Source: Sphingosinicella sp942492965 (GTDB lineage Bacteria > Pseudomonadota > Alphaproteobacteria > Sphingomonadales > Sphingomonadaceae). Taken from it: DNA of 64,000 bases. Every line of letters begins with the position of its first letter. Position 1 is the stretch's first letter. This document shows, piece by piece, positions 8,773 to 18,049 of the stretch. The notes beneath the pieces are model-generated. The model was given only the letters and a program-made list of their open reading frames with translations, searched no databases and was not told where the DNA came from. Where the stretch lies: the NCBI GenBank assembly GCA_942492965.1, contig OW818656.1, positions 372,001 to 436,000 of the forward strand, read 5' to 3'. Both the position numbers and the translations under genes were made by a program.

Positions 8773-10034
8773 CGGTAGGCAGGCGGCAGCGGGGTATCAG
8801 CGCTCGGCCGGTAACGATCGCGCAGCGCCGCCTGCCGCGACGTATCCGGCGCCTCGCGTCCGCCGATCAACACCGTCGCGGGGCCAGCGGACGGCTCCAG
8901 CGGATCGCCGTCCCAGATCACGAGATCGGCCGCCTTGCCGGGCGCGATGCTGCCCTGCCGATCATCGGCGCCCCAGATTTCCGCGCCGCTGCGCGTGATC
9001 GCGCGGAGCGCAGCCGCATAGGGCAGCCCGTTCGCGGCGGCGATCCCCGCACCTTCGCGCAGCGCCGATCCCGCATTGTAGCTGAGATGGATGCCGAAGC
9101 CGGGCACGTTGAAGGCAATCCGCACGCCCGCATTCGAGAGCAGCGCCGCATTGTCGAGGCGCGCGCCGATCTGGTCGTAGCTGAGCGGCAGGTTGAGCAT
9201 CGGATCGAGAATAACCGGAATTCGCTTCGCGGCGAGGTCCGTCTTCGCCCGCCACGCCTCCGCGCCGCCGAGGATGACGATGCGAATGCCATAATCGTCG
9301 GCGAGCGCAATTGCCTGCCGGATATCCGATTCGCGCTCGGCGGCGATCACCAGCGGGATGCGCCGATCGAGCACGGGCGCAAGGCTCGCACGGTCGAGAC
9401 GGCCGAGCAGGCGTTCGCGCGGGTCGATGCCCTGCGGCGCGCGCGCTTCGTCGAGCGCATTGCGAATGAGCTGCCACTGCGCCGCGCGCGAGCCACCCGT
9501 CTTGTCCGAGGTGCCGCTGCCGACGCGCACGAATAGCGCCGCCTGCGCGCGGTCGAGAATGTCGCCGTCCGGCTGCAGATGCACGAGCGCGCCGCGCCCC
9601 TGAAACGGCGCCGAGGCAGAGCCGCCGGGAAACACCATCGCCTCGGTCACGCCGTCCGCCCGCGCCTGCGCCACGAGCACCGAATTGGCGTTAAGCGCGT
9701 ACTGGACATCGAACGCCGCGCCGAGCGCACCGCTCGCCACCGACTGGTCGTTGGTCTCGCGCGCGCCCGAAACCTCGGTGAGCCCGAGCTGCGTCGCGGC
9801 GTTGACGAGGCCCGGCGTCACGACACGGCCTGCCGCGTCGATCACGCGCGCACCGGCGGGAACCGCGCCCGCAGCCGCGACCGAGACAATCTTACCGTCG
9901 CGCGCAACGATCGTCGCGTTCTCGATCGGCGTCTCCGCCATCATCGTCCACGCCCGCGCCTTCACGATCGCCAAGGTTTCGGCATGGGCGGGCAATGCTG
10001 CAAGCATCGCGAGGGCGGCGAGCACGGGTTTCAT
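8769..10034 (-). CDS. Exported amidohydrolase-family protein lacking HxH
   Basis: A 421-residue protein with a signal peptide (MKPVLAALAMLAALPAHAE) and the beta-sandwich/TIM layout of metal-dependent amidohydrolases (PGKAADLVIWDGDP near the C terminus). Where active relatives have PGxxDxHxH it reads TPGLVNAATQLGLTEV, so the first two metal histidines are missing. Paralogues of this type are commonly encoded next to an HxH-containing one, as here. It overlaps both neighbours by four bases (10031-10034 and 8769-8772), which implies coupled translation and possibly a complex. It may be a non-catalytic partner or an enzyme with a single metal. Confidence 0.8.
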   Translation of the reverse strand: MKPVLAALAMLAALPAHAETLAIVKARAWTMMAETPIENATIVARDGKIVSVAAAGAVPAGARVIDAAGRVVTPGLVNAATQLGLTEVSGARETNDQSVASGALGAAFDVQYALNANSVLVAQARADGVTEAMVFPGGSASAPFQGRGALVHLQPDGDILDRAQAALFVRVGSGTSDKTGGSRAAQWQLIRNALDEARAPQGIDPRERLLGRLDRASLAPVLDRRIPLVIAAERESDIRQAIALADDYGIRIVILGGAEAWRAKTDLAAKRIPVILDPMLNLPLSYDQIGARLDNAALLSNAGVRIAFNVPGFGIHLSYNAGSALREGAGIAAANGLPYAAALRAITRSGAEIWGADDRQGSIAPGKAADLVIWDGDPLEPSAGPATVLIGGREAPDTSRQAALRDRYRPSADTPLPPAYR

Positions 10035-11452
10035 CGCGGTGCTGCCTCCGTGCGGCCGATCTCGAAATCGCGGCGCGGCCGGTACGCCGGGTTCGCGCGG
10101 TCGTAGACGAGTGCACCGTCGATATAGACGCGATCGGCGTGGCTATAAATGCTGAACGGATCGCCCGACCACAGCACGAGATCGGCGTTGTAGCCGGGCG
10201 CGAGCGTGCCGATGCGGTCGTCCAGACCCATCGCCTTCGCGGGGTTGCTCGTCACCCAGCGGATGATCGTTTCCGGCGGCAGGGAAACGCCCGCGCGGCG
10301 CCCCGCACCTGCAGCCTTCGCGGCCTCGATCGTGAGGCGCTGCCCCACCTGCGGCGAATCCGAATGCATCATCGCGCAGCCGCCCGCCGCCTCCACGAAC
10401 GCCGCATTCTCGCGGATCGCGTCCTGCGCTTCCACCTTGAAGCCCCACCAGTCGGACCAGACCGCCGCGCACGTCCCCGCGTCGCGCAGCATCGCGGGAA
10501 TCTTGTAGGCTTCGGTCGCGTGGTGAAAGGCCGCAATGCGGAAATTATATTCGCGTGCAAGGCCCAGCATCACCGCCATATCGTCGGCGCGGTAGCAATG
10601 CGCCTGCACGCTTATGTCTCCGGCGAGCACACCGGCGAGCGTTTCGAGTTCGAGGTTGCGCGGCCCCTTGTGCCCGCCGCCCTTGCCGGGCTTCTCGCCG
10701 CGTGACCGTTCGAGATAATCCTGCGCGGCGGAAAACGCGGCGCGGAACATCGCAAGTTCGCCCTGGCGGCTGTTCGGCGCGCTGCCGCGCCCGCCGTAAT
10801 AGAGTTTGGGATTCTCCCCGCAGGCGATCTTCAGCCCCTGCGGCGCACCCGGAAACTTCATGCCCTGCATGGTGACGGCGGGAACGGTCTTCAAAACCAC
10901 GGAGCGCCCGCCGATGATCGTCGTCGATCCAGGCAGGATCTGCAGCGTCGTCACACCGCCCGCGAGCGCGCGATCGAAGGCGACATCCTGCGCATTGACC
11001 GCGTGCTCGATCCACGTCTCGCCGGCATTGGGATCGCTGATCTCGGTAACGTCGGAGCCGTGCTCATCGACCGATGTCAAGGGCACCACGAAGGTGCCGT
11101 TGTGGCTGTGCACGTCGATGATGCCCGGCGTCACCCATTTGCCGCGCCCATCGACGACCGCCGCACCGCCCGCATCGAGATTGCGGCCCACGGCGACCAC
11201 GCGCCCGTCCCGCACCAGCACGTCGGCCATGTCGTGCCGACCACCGGCACCATCGAGGATCGTGGCGCCGGTGATCAGCATGTCCGCGCGCGGCAGCGGC
11301 CGATACGTGCTTGGCCACGGGTCCGTCGCGGACGGAGATAGCGGGGAGGATTGACGCTCCTCCTCCTTTTTCTTCGCGGCGACCGGGGACACGAAGAGAG
11401 CGGCGGCGGCAAGCGCGAGAACGACATGGCGGAGCTGTCCGCGCTTCATCAT
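10031..11452 (-). CDS. Exported amidohydrolase with intact HxH
   Basis: About 473 residues. A signal peptide (MMKRGQLRHVVLALAAAALF, cleavage after PVAA) precedes a metal-dependent amidohydrolase domain with PGIIDVHSHNG, a later QAHCYRADD, FHHATEAY, and the closing APGYNADLVLWSGDP. These are the marks of imidazolonepropionase/cyclic-amide-type hydrolases. ATG 11452 (or 11449) is chosen because GGGGGA lies just upstream; a longer start at 11464 is possible. It begins 44 bases after the TonB receptor stop and leads the three overlapping amidohydrolase genes. Substrate unknown; a cyclic amide or peptide brought in by the receptor is a reasonable guess. Confidence 0.85.
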   Translation of the reverse strand: MMKRGQLRHVVLALAAAALFVSPVAAKKKEEERQSSPLSPSATDPWPSTYRPLPRADMLITGATILDGAGGRHDMADVLVRDGRVVAVGRNLDAGGAAVVDGRGKWVTPGIIDVHSHNGTFVVPLTSVDEHGSDVTEISDPNAGETWIEHAVNAQDVAFDRALAGGVTTLQILPGSTTIIGGRSVVLKTVPAVTMQGMKFPGAPQGLKIACGENPKLYYGGRGSAPNSRQGELAMFRAAFSAAQDYLERSRGEKPGKGGGHKGPRNLELETLAGVLAGDISVQAHCYRADDMAVMLGLAREYNFRIAAFHHATEAYKIPAMLRDAGTCAAVWSDWWGFKVEAQDAIRENAAFVEAAGGCAMMHSDSPQVGQRLTIEAAKAAGAGRRAGVSLPPETIIRWVTSNPAKAMGLDDRIGTLAPGYNADLVLWSGDPFSIYSHADRVYIDGALVYDRANPAYRPRRDFEIGRTEAAPR

Positions 11453-11496
11453 GTCATCCCCCATTTGCCGCCCCGCCCCAAGCTTACGCATACAAA

Positions 11497-13686
11497 TCAG
11501 AACTTGCGCGTCACCGTTCCGATCACCTGACGACCGGCGCCGAAGTTGCACCCAGCCGGACCCGAACAGCGCGCGACATAGTTCTTGTCGAAGATATTCG
11601 ATCCGTTGAGCGCGAAGCGCCATTCCGGCGTGTCGTAGTGGATGATCGCATCGAACAATGTCGTGCTTTCACCATAATAGACGACCGGATTGAACGCGCC
11701 CGGAAGGCTGCCCGCACTCTTGCTGTTGTAACGACCGCCGAAGCCGAAGCCGAGACCGCCGAGCGAACCCTGCTGGATCGTGTAATCGACGAACAGCGAC
11801 AGCTTGTGCTTGGGCGTCGTCGGCAGCGGCGCGCCGATCTCGCCCGCGAAGCTTGCTTCCTTAACCTCGCTGTTGTTGTAACTGTAGGAGCCGTTGATCG
11901 AGATCTGCTCGCGGATGCGCGCCACGAGTTCGATCTCGCCGCCCCACACCTCGACCTCGCCGCTCTGCGTGCCGAACACCGGCGTCACGGATGGCGACGT
12001 GCTCACCACGTTCTTCTGCTTGATGTCGAAAACGGCGGCGGTCACAAACAGCTTCACATCGTCCGGCAGGCCGCGCGCATCATACTTGATGCCCGCCTCG
12101 ATCTGCTTGCCGGTCGAAGGCTTGAAATCATCGCCGGTCACGCTGTCCACGCCGAGCACCGGCTCGAACGAGGTCGCATAGCTGATGTAGGGCGCTAAGC
12201 CGCTGTCGCTCACGTAGTTCGCGCCGACGCGCCACGTGAACTTGTCCTGCTTCGATGTCGTCGCCGTCAGCGCGCTCGCGATCTTCACCCAGTCGTAGCG
12301 TCCGCCGAACGTCAGGTAGAAGTTGCCGAAGCCGATCTGATCCTGCGCATAGACGCCGGTCTGCTTCAGGCGCTGGTTGTTGAACGCGAACGGATAGCCG
12401 GGTTCATACGTCGCCTGCGGTGCGTATACCGGATCGAACAGATCGATCGTGTTGGCGAAGATAAACCCGAAATCCGCCTTGTTGTAGACGTTGCGGTAAT
12501 CGACACCGACAAGCAGCTTGTGCTCCGCGCCGCCGGTTCCGAAATTCGCGTCGATCCGGTTGTCGGTGGCGAAGCTCGTCACCTTTTCCTTGTAGCTGAA
12601 ATTATACTGCTGGACCGTGCGGTAATAATCCGGATCGAGCGGATCCGTGGTCTCGATAAGACCGCCGCCGCCATAGATGCCCGTCGGTGTATCCTCCTTG
12701 TAGTCGCTCCACTTCACATTGGAGCGGAACTTCAGGCTATCCGAGAATTCATGCGAAGCATCCCAGCCCAGCGCGAACTGCTTGCGCTCGTAAACGTTCG
12801 CCGGATCGCCAAGGTTCCTGCTGCGTTTCACCTTGCCAATCGGGTTGTCGAGCAGCGTGCCGTAAACCGGCAGGAAGCCGTTCGTGTCGCCCTTCACCTT
12901 GTCATACTGATAATAGCCGAGGCCGGTGATCGTCGTGCGCTCGCCAATTCGCCACGTGAAGGTCGGCGCCACGGTGAAGCGGCGTGCCGACACGAAGTCC
13001 CGTTCCGAATCGCGGTCGCGATAGAGCGCGGTGATCCGCGCATCGATCGAATCCGCGATCGGCCCCGTCACCGTGCCTGCGATCTGCTTGTAATCGTCCT
13101 CGCCGTATTTGGCGCTGATCTCGCCGCCAAGGGCGCTCTGCGCGCGGCGGCTGACCTGGTTGTAGATACCGCCGGGAGGGGCGTTGCCGTAGAGCACCGA
13201 GGCCGGGCCCTTCAGCAGGTCGAGCGATTCAAAGGCGTAGAGATCGACACCGACCGAATAGATCGAGGTGGAGATCGGTGCCGCCAGCCCGTCGATATAC
13301 TGCTTCGGCGTGAAGCCGCGCACGGTGAAGAAGTCGAAGCGCAGATCGGGGCCGTAGTTCTCGCCGAACACGCCTGCTGTATAGCGCACCGCCTGCTGGG
13401 CATCGATGAAGTTCAGAAGATCGATCTGGTCGCGCGTGATGACGGAGATCGACTGCGGCGTCTCGATGAGCGGAATGTCGGTCTTGCTCGCCGTCGCGCT
13501 GCCTTCGGGCACATAATTGCGCGCGGTGACGACGATCATCTCTTCCCCGCCCACCGTGGTGCGCGTGGTTTCGACGGAAGAGCCCGCAGGCGTGGCCTCC
13601 TGCGCCATCGCGGGTAGCGCGGCGCACCCGGTGAGTGCCGCCCCGGCAAGCAGCAGCGATTTCAGCGTCCGGTCATGAACGGTCAT
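11497..13686 (-). CDS. TonB-dependent siderophore-type receptor
   Basis: A 729-residue outer-membrane receptor. The signal peptide (cleavage near PAMAQ) is followed by a TonB-box-like stretch (EEMIVVTARNY), a plug domain beginning IPLIETPQSISVITRDQI with the typical VLYGNAPPGGIYNQVSR, and a 22-strand barrel ending in aromatic F (VTRKF). The plug matches the siderophore-receptor subfamily. ATG 13686 has AAAGGGGGAA four bases upstream. A Fur-box-like site about 125 bases upstream (13811-13825) supports control by iron. The three amidohydrolases follow on the same strand, suggesting that the imported ligand is processed by them. Confidence 0.9.
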   Translation of the reverse strand: MTVHDRTLKSLLLAGAALTGCAALPAMAQEATPAGSSVETTRTTVGGEEMIVVTARNYVPEGSATASKTDIPLIETPQSISVITRDQIDLLNFIDAQQAVRYTAGVFGENYGPDLRFDFFTVRGFTPKQYIDGLAAPISTSIYSVGVDLYAFESLDLLKGPASVLYGNAPPGGIYNQVSRRAQSALGGEISAKYGEDDYKQIAGTVTGPIADSIDARITALYRDRDSERDFVSARRFTVAPTFTWRIGERTTITGLGYYQYDKVKGDTNGFLPVYGTLLDNPIGKVKRSRNLGDPANVYERKQFALGWDASHEFSDSLKFRSNVKWSDYKEDTPTGIYGGGGLIETTDPLDPDYYRTVQQYNFSYKEKVTSFATDNRIDANFGTGGAEHKLLVGVDYRNVYNKADFGFIFANTIDLFDPVYAPQATYEPGYPFAFNNQRLKQTGVYAQDQIGFGNFYLTFGGRYDWVKIASALTATTSKQDKFTWRVGANYVSDSGLAPYISYATSFEPVLGVDSVTGDDFKPSTGKQIEAGIKYDARGLPDDVKLFVTAAVFDIKQKNVVSTSPSVTPVFGTQSGEVEVWGGEIELVARIREQISINGSYSYNNSEVKEASFAGEIGAPLPTTPKHKLSLFVDYTIQQGSLGGLGFGFGGRYNSKSAGSLPGAFNPVVYYGESTTLFDAIIHYDTPEWRFALNGSNIFDKNYVARCSGPAGCNFGAGRQVIGTVTRKF

Positions 13687-13806
13687 TGCATTCCCCCTTT
13701 GATGAAATGAAGTTTCGAACCTCATGTTGATTATGACGGCCAGATTACTCCCACAGGGCCCGAAGGGCGTTTCGGCACAGGGTCTAACTGTATCGCGATC
13801 AGGCCA

Positions 13807-14790
13807 TTATTGCGAGTCATTATCATTATAAGCGCAAATCTGCACGGATAACCACTCGGAAGTTTCCGCAAGCGCCCGGTCTGCGAGCGGCGAGATCGAC
13901 ACGGCTTCAAGGAAACTGTGGGTCGCCCCGGCATATTCGCGGAAATCGACCGCCACGCCCGCCGCTGCCAGCCGCGCCGCCATGTCCCTGTTCTCGTCCG
14001 CGAGAATATCGCAGGCCGCAACCGCAAAGAACGTCGGGGGGAGCCCGGCGAAGCTCCCGTGCATCGGGCAGGCGAGCGGATCGGCGAAGTCGTCCTCAGC
14101 GCGCAGGTAGTTCGTCCAGAACACCGCCATCTCGGCGGCGGTGAGGTTATAGGCAGGCCCGTCGTAAAGCCGGTAGCTCGGATAGTCCGCCCTGCCGTCG
14201 AAGGCGCCGTAGTTCACCAGTATGGCGGAAAGCGGGGCCTCGCCGTCTCGAAGCAGCGCCAGATTGGCTGCGACCGAGAGGTTGCCCCCCGCCGAATCGC
14301 CGCCGATCGCGATCCGCTGCGGATCGAGCCCGTGCGCCGCGCCCTCGCCGCGAAGCCAGCGCACCACCGAGACGATCTCGCCCAGCGCTTGCGGGAATTT
14401 CGCTTCGGGCGACAGGCTGTAGTCGATGCCGACGACGGCGACACCCGCGCGCGCCGCATATTCGCGCATCAGCCGGTCGTGCGTGTCGAGGCTGAACATC
14501 GTCCAGCCGCCGCCGTGGACGTAGATCAGCACCGGCAGCACCGCCCGCCCGTCCGGCCGATAGATGCGAACCCTGACGCCGAGCGGCCCCACGCTCAGCG
14601 TTTCCGTACCGAACATCGCCGGGCCGCCCGCGGCCCAGGGCGCGCGCACCTCCTCGGCGATGCGCCGCCGCTCGGGAAGCGGCAGGCGCTCGAAATCGGG
14701 ATAGCGGCCATAAGCGGCGGCCACTTCGCGCTGAAAACGGCGAATGTCGGGGTCGAGGTCGTCGGCGACCCCGGCTGTCGTCTGGTTCAT
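13807..14790 (-). CDS. HSL-family alpha/beta hydrolase (esterase)
   Basis: A 327-residue hydrolase of the hormone-sensitive-lipase family. It shows the oxyanion motif HGGGW (about residue 93) and the nucleophile motif GGDSAGGN (about 165), then the acid in CDILADE and the histidine in ATHSFLE. Such enzymes hydrolyse short-chain acyl or aryl esters in the cytoplasm. It starts four bases after the permease stop, so the two form an operon. The last codons overlap a Fur-box-like element that serves the next gene downstream. A role in opening an ester in an imported compound is possible but not shown. Confidence 0.85.
   Translation of the reverse strand: MNQTTAGVADDLDPDIRRFQREVAAAYGRYPDFERLPLPERRRIAEEVRAPWAAGGPAMFGTETLSVGPLGVRVRIYRPDGRAVLPVLIYVHGGGWTMFSLDTHDRLMREYAARAGVAVVGIDYSLSPEAKFPQALGEIVSVVRWLRGEGAAHGLDPQRIAIGGDSAGGNLSVAANLALLRDGEAPLSAILVNYGAFDGRADYPSYRLYDGPAYNLTAAEMAVFWTNYLRAEDDFADPLACPMHGSFAGLPPTFFAVAACDILADENRDMAARLAAAGVAVDFREYAGATHSFLEAVSISPLADRALAETSEWLSVQICAYNDNDSQ
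13811..13825 (-). promoter_or_regulatory. Fur-box-like site before the TonB receptor
   Basis: TGCGAGTCATTATCA fits the 7-1-7 Fur inverted repeat, with a perfect right half (ATTATCA) and a degenerate left half. It lies about 125 bases upstream of the receptor start and inside the last codons of the esterase gene. I infer iron-dependent repression of the receptor and the genes behind it. Confidence 0.6.
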
Positions 14791-14794
14791 AAGG

Positions 14795-16318
14795 TCAGGC
14801 TTCCGAGAGTGTGCGGCGCAGGCGCGAATGGCCGACGCCGTAAAAGAGGTAAAAGGCGATGCCGAAGGTGATGTAGAGCCCGAGAATGGTGGCGGGCAGC
14901 CACTCGCCGACCATCGCCTTGCGGATGATATCGAGCACCACGGGCGCCATCATCAGCACGCAGAAGACGAGCGCGAGCATCGGCACCACGCCGAGCCAGA
15001 GCGTGCCGACACGGAAGCCGCCGAAGGGCACGCGGAACGGACGCGGCAGCTCCGGCTGCGTGCTGCGCAGCCAGATGACGCTGATCGCCACGGTGATGAA
15101 CACGCAGCCCGTGCCGAGGCTGACGAGATCGCCCAGCATCGAGATCGGCAGGAACGCGGCGGCAATGCCCGCCGCCAGTGCGACGAACCACGTGCCCTGA
15201 TGCGGCGTGCGGAAGCGCGCGTGCACGCGGCTGAACAGCGGCGGCAGCAGCCCGTCCGTCGACATCGCATAGCAGACGCGCGAATGCGCGTAGGTGTTCA
15301 CCATCAGCACCGAGCACAGCCCGGTGAGCGCGCCCACCTTGATGACGATGCTGAGCACCGGCATCCCGATCGCCGACACAGCGACCGCGACCGGATCGGG
15401 CACGTTCAGCATCTTGTAGGAGACGAGGCCGGTCAGCACCGCCGCGACCGCCATGTAGACGACCGTCGCGATGGCGAGCGCGCCGAGGATGCCGATCGGG
15501 ATGTCGCGCTGCGGCTTCTTCGCCTCGAGCGCAGCGGTCGCCACCGCCTCGAACCCCAGGTAGGCGAAGAACAGGATCGAAGCGCCGCGCAGCACGCCCG
15601 CCCAGCCGTAGGTGAAACCGCCTTCGTTTTCGGGAATGAACGGCTTCCAGTTCGCCGGATCGACATGCGGCAGACCGAAGATGATGAAGGCGATCAGCAC
15701 GCCGACCTTCACCGTCACCATCACCGCGTTGATCGTCGCCGACTGCGAGACGCCGCGCACGAGGATGAAGGCGAACAGCAGCACCGCCGCCGTCGCGACA
15801 AGGTTGATGCCGCCGCCGGTCACGAATGCGGTGCCCGCCTCGCCCGCGGCGGGGCGGATGAAGGGTGTCGCCAGAACCGCCGGGACGTGTACGCCGAGAT
15901 CGCCGAGCAGGCTGACGAGATAACCCGAAACCCCCACCGCGAGCGCGGACCCGGCAAGCCCGAGTTCGAGCATCAGCATCCAGCCGAGCCCCCATGCGAA
16001 CGCCTCGCCAAGCGCGGCATAGGCATAGCTGTAGGAGGCGCCCGAAACCGGCAGCGTCGAGGACAGCTCGGCATAGCAAAGCCCGGTGAACGCGCACGCG
16101 AGCCCCGCGAACACGAACGACAGCATCACCGCCGGCCCGGCATAGTTCGCCGCCGCCGTACCGGTCATCACATAGACGCCCGCGCCGATGATGCAGCCGA
16201 TGCCGATAAGCACGAGATGCACGGGCCCGAGCGCACGGTGAAGGCCGTGGCGGTCGATGTCGCTGCGCACGTCGGCGAGCGGCTTGCGGATCAGATATCG
16301 GGTCGGCGCGCGTGCCAT
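14795..16318 (-). CDS. APC-family amino acid permease
   Basis: About 507 residues with 12 or more hydrophobic segments. The first has the signature IGIGCIIGAGVYVMTG of the amino acid-polyamine-organocation family, followed by GPAVMLSFVFAGLACAFTGLCYAEL. Members of this cationic-amino-acid-transporter-like branch import amino acids across the inner membrane. ATG 16318 (MARAPTRYL) is chosen because GGGGGA lies about eight bases upstream and the N-terminal length then matches the family. The esterase follows after four bases. The substrate cannot be read; the surroundings favour amino acids or derivatives. Confidence 0.88.
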   Translation of the reverse strand: MARAPTRYLIRKPLADVRSDIDRHGLHRALGPVHLVLIGIGCIIGAGVYVMTGTAAANYAGPAVMLSFVFAGLACAFTGLCYAELSSTLPVSGASYSYAYAALGEAFAWGLGWMLMLELGLAGSALAVGVSGYLVSLLGDLGVHVPAVLATPFIRPAAGEAGTAFVTGGGINLVATAAVLLFAFILVRGVSQSATINAVMVTVKVGVLIAFIIFGLPHVDPANWKPFIPENEGGFTYGWAGVLRGASILFFAYLGFEAVATAALEAKKPQRDIPIGILGALAIATVVYMAVAAVLTGLVSYKMLNVPDPVAVAVSAIGMPVLSIVIKVGALTGLCSVLMVNTYAHSRVCYAMSTDGLLPPLFSRVHARFRTPHQGTWFVALAAGIAAAFLPISMLGDLVSLGTGCVFITVAISVIWLRSTQPELPRPFRVPFGGFRVGTLWLGVVPMLALVFCVLMMAPVVLDIIRKAMVGEWLPATILGLYITFGIAFYLFYGVGHSRLRRTLSEA

Positions 16319-16391
16319 GGCTTCAGTCCCCCCAAGGATGGGACAGTTTACCGCCGCCGCCGCAGGCCCGCCCACGCAATCGGGCCGGGCG

Positions 16392-16988
16392 TCATCCCTT
16401 CCGGGCCGCTCCGCGCATGGCGTCCGCAAGCGCCCCGTTTGGATGCCGCGTCACGATTTCCTCGAAGGTCTGCGCGCTCTCGTCCTGCCCCAGCTTGAAC
16501 GTCGCCTGCTCCGAAAGCACGCGGGCACGGAAGGCGATGATCTGCTCCAGCATCGGCTCCACCCGCGCGCCCATCTCAGGGATTGTCCACGCGCCGGGTC
16601 CGGTGCCTTCGAGATGCGCCGCAAGCCGCTCAACCGCGCTGCGTGTTTCCTCCGGCACGAACGTTACCTCGGTCTCGAAGCGCACCACGGCATAGTTCCA
16701 GGTCGGCCCCCATGTCGGATTGGAGACCAGGCGCGGCGAAACATAGCCCTGCTCACCCTGAAACAGCATTGCCGCACGCGGATCGGTTTCCAGCGCCGCC
16801 ACATGCGGATTTCGCTTCGCGAAATGCCCGAACAGCGCGGTCACGCGGCCTTCGCCGTCGCATTCGGCAAGCAGCGGCAGCGGTGTCGAAACGAAACCGC
16901 TTGGCCCGTTCGAGACGATCCACGCCAGCGGATGTGCGGCGATCAGCGCCGCGACATCACCCGCCGCGCGCGGAACGAAAACGCTCAT
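16392..16988 (-). CDS. PaiB-like FMN-binding protein
   Basis: A 198-residue protein of the PaiB family, a split-barrel FMN-binding fold annotated as a negative transcriptional regulator after Bacillus PaiB. Typical stretches are HPLAWIVSNGP, TPLPLL, GHFAKRNPH and QGYVSPR, with PTWNYAVV in the middle. Most members are probably flavin or haem proteins rather than DNA-binding ones. The start ATG (16988) overlaps the stop of the PepSY gene by four bases, so translation is coupled and a joint redox role at the membrane is plausible. Confidence 0.85.
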   Translation of the reverse strand: MSVFVPRAAGDVAALIAAHPLAWIVSNGPSGFVSTPLPLLAECDGEGRVTALFGHFAKRNPHVAALETDPRAAMLFQGEQGYVSPRLVSNPTWGPTWNYAVVRFETEVTFVPEETRSAVERLAAHLEGTGPGAWTIPEMGARVEPMLEQIIAFRARVLSEQATFKLGQDESAQTFEEIVTRHPNGALADAMRGAARKG

Positions 16989-18049
16989 CGTACCTTCCGC
17001 CGCCGCGCCGCCCACAACAGCACGCCGACGATGATCATCGTGACGAGCCAAACACCGATCGCGGCAACCGCGATGCGTCCGGCAAGCCCGCCCATCTCGC
17101 CCGTGTGGAACGGAAATAGTCCGTCCACAAATGCGCGGCCGGGCGCGGCTTCCAGCGCGTCGAAGCGCGCGAGGATGCGGCCGTCGACCGCGCTCACGAA
17201 CACGCGTGTCGCGCCATAAGCCCGCCGCGCCTCATCCGGCTGCGTCACCCGAATCTGCCACACCGGTTTCTCGCCGTCCGGCGCATAGACCGCCGCGAGC
17301 GTCGATCCCGGATAGGCCGCGAGCGCGGTTCCCGCCGCCGCGGCAAGGCCCACGCTCGCCGTCCCCGCCGGCGCATCGGCCGGTGCAGCGATCGGCGTCG
17401 GCCGCACAACGGTTTCAACGCCGCCCGCGAAGGTCAGCAGCACGCCCGCCGTGATGCTCGCGAGCGCCGGAATGCCCACGATCAAGCCGAGCGCACGGTG
17501 CCAGCTGTAGTGGCGCGCTGCGGCCTGACCCTTGCGTTGCACGCGAAGAGTGCGTCCCCACTGGCCGCGCTTCGGCCACGCGATATAGAGCCCGGAAAGA
17601 ATATTGGTGACGAGCAGGACACCGCTGATCCCCACGATCCAGCTTCCCCGGTCACCCGCGAGCAGATTGTGGTGGATAAGGACGAGCGTTCTCGTCCACG
17701 CCGCCGGCCCCGTGTAATCGCCATCGACGAGAATCTGTCCTACGCCGTCGATGCGGACGCTGCGGTCCGCCTCCGGCGTATCGCCCGTGATGCTCACGTC
17801 ATAGCGATCGGGCGCACCCGCGCCCGTCCAGATCGATCCAAGCCGCGCGCCCGAACCTTCGGTCAGGTCGGCCACCGTGCGTTCGATTGCGGCAAGATCG
17901 GTCTGCCGATGCGCGCCGGGGATGAACGCATCCCGGATTTCCCAGTGAAAGACGATCAGCACGCCGGTCAGCGCCTGCACCAGCCAGAACGTCGCCGCCG
18001 CAAGTCCGGCCCAGCGGTGCCAGCGGATCAAATTTGCCTTCAGCGCCAT
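16985..18049 (-). CDS. PepSY-associated transmembrane protein
   Basis: About 354 residues. The N terminus (LIRWHRWAGLAAATFWLVQA) and the segments GSWIVGISGVLLVTNILSGLY, HRALGLIVGIPALASITAGV and the C-terminal IGVWLVTMIIVGVLLWAARR give four membrane helices with conserved His-Arg-Trp and His-Arg motifs, flanking a periplasmic PepSY region. Relatives are often linked to TonB receptors and may be ferric-siderophore reductases. ATG 18049 has GGGAGA eight bases upstream; an upstream start at 18115 is possible but less likely. It is translationally coupled to the FMN-binding gene. Confidence 0.85.
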   Translation of the reverse strand: MALKANLIRWHRWAGLAAATFWLVQALTGVLIVFHWEIRDAFIPGAHRQTDLAAIERTVADLTEGSGARLGSIWTGAGAPDRYDVSITGDTPEADRSVRIDGVGQILVDGDYTGPAAWTRTLVLIHHNLLAGDRGSWIVGISGVLLVTNILSGLYIAWPKRGQWGRTLRVQRKGQAAARHYSWHRALGLIVGIPALASITAGVLLTFAGGVETVVRPTPIAAPADAPAGTASVGLAAAAGTALAAYPGSTLAAVYAPDGEKPVWQIRVTQPDEARRAYGATRVFVSAVDGRILARFDALEAAPGRAFVDGLFPFHTGEMGGLAGRIAVAAIGVWLVTMIIVGVLLWAARRRKVR

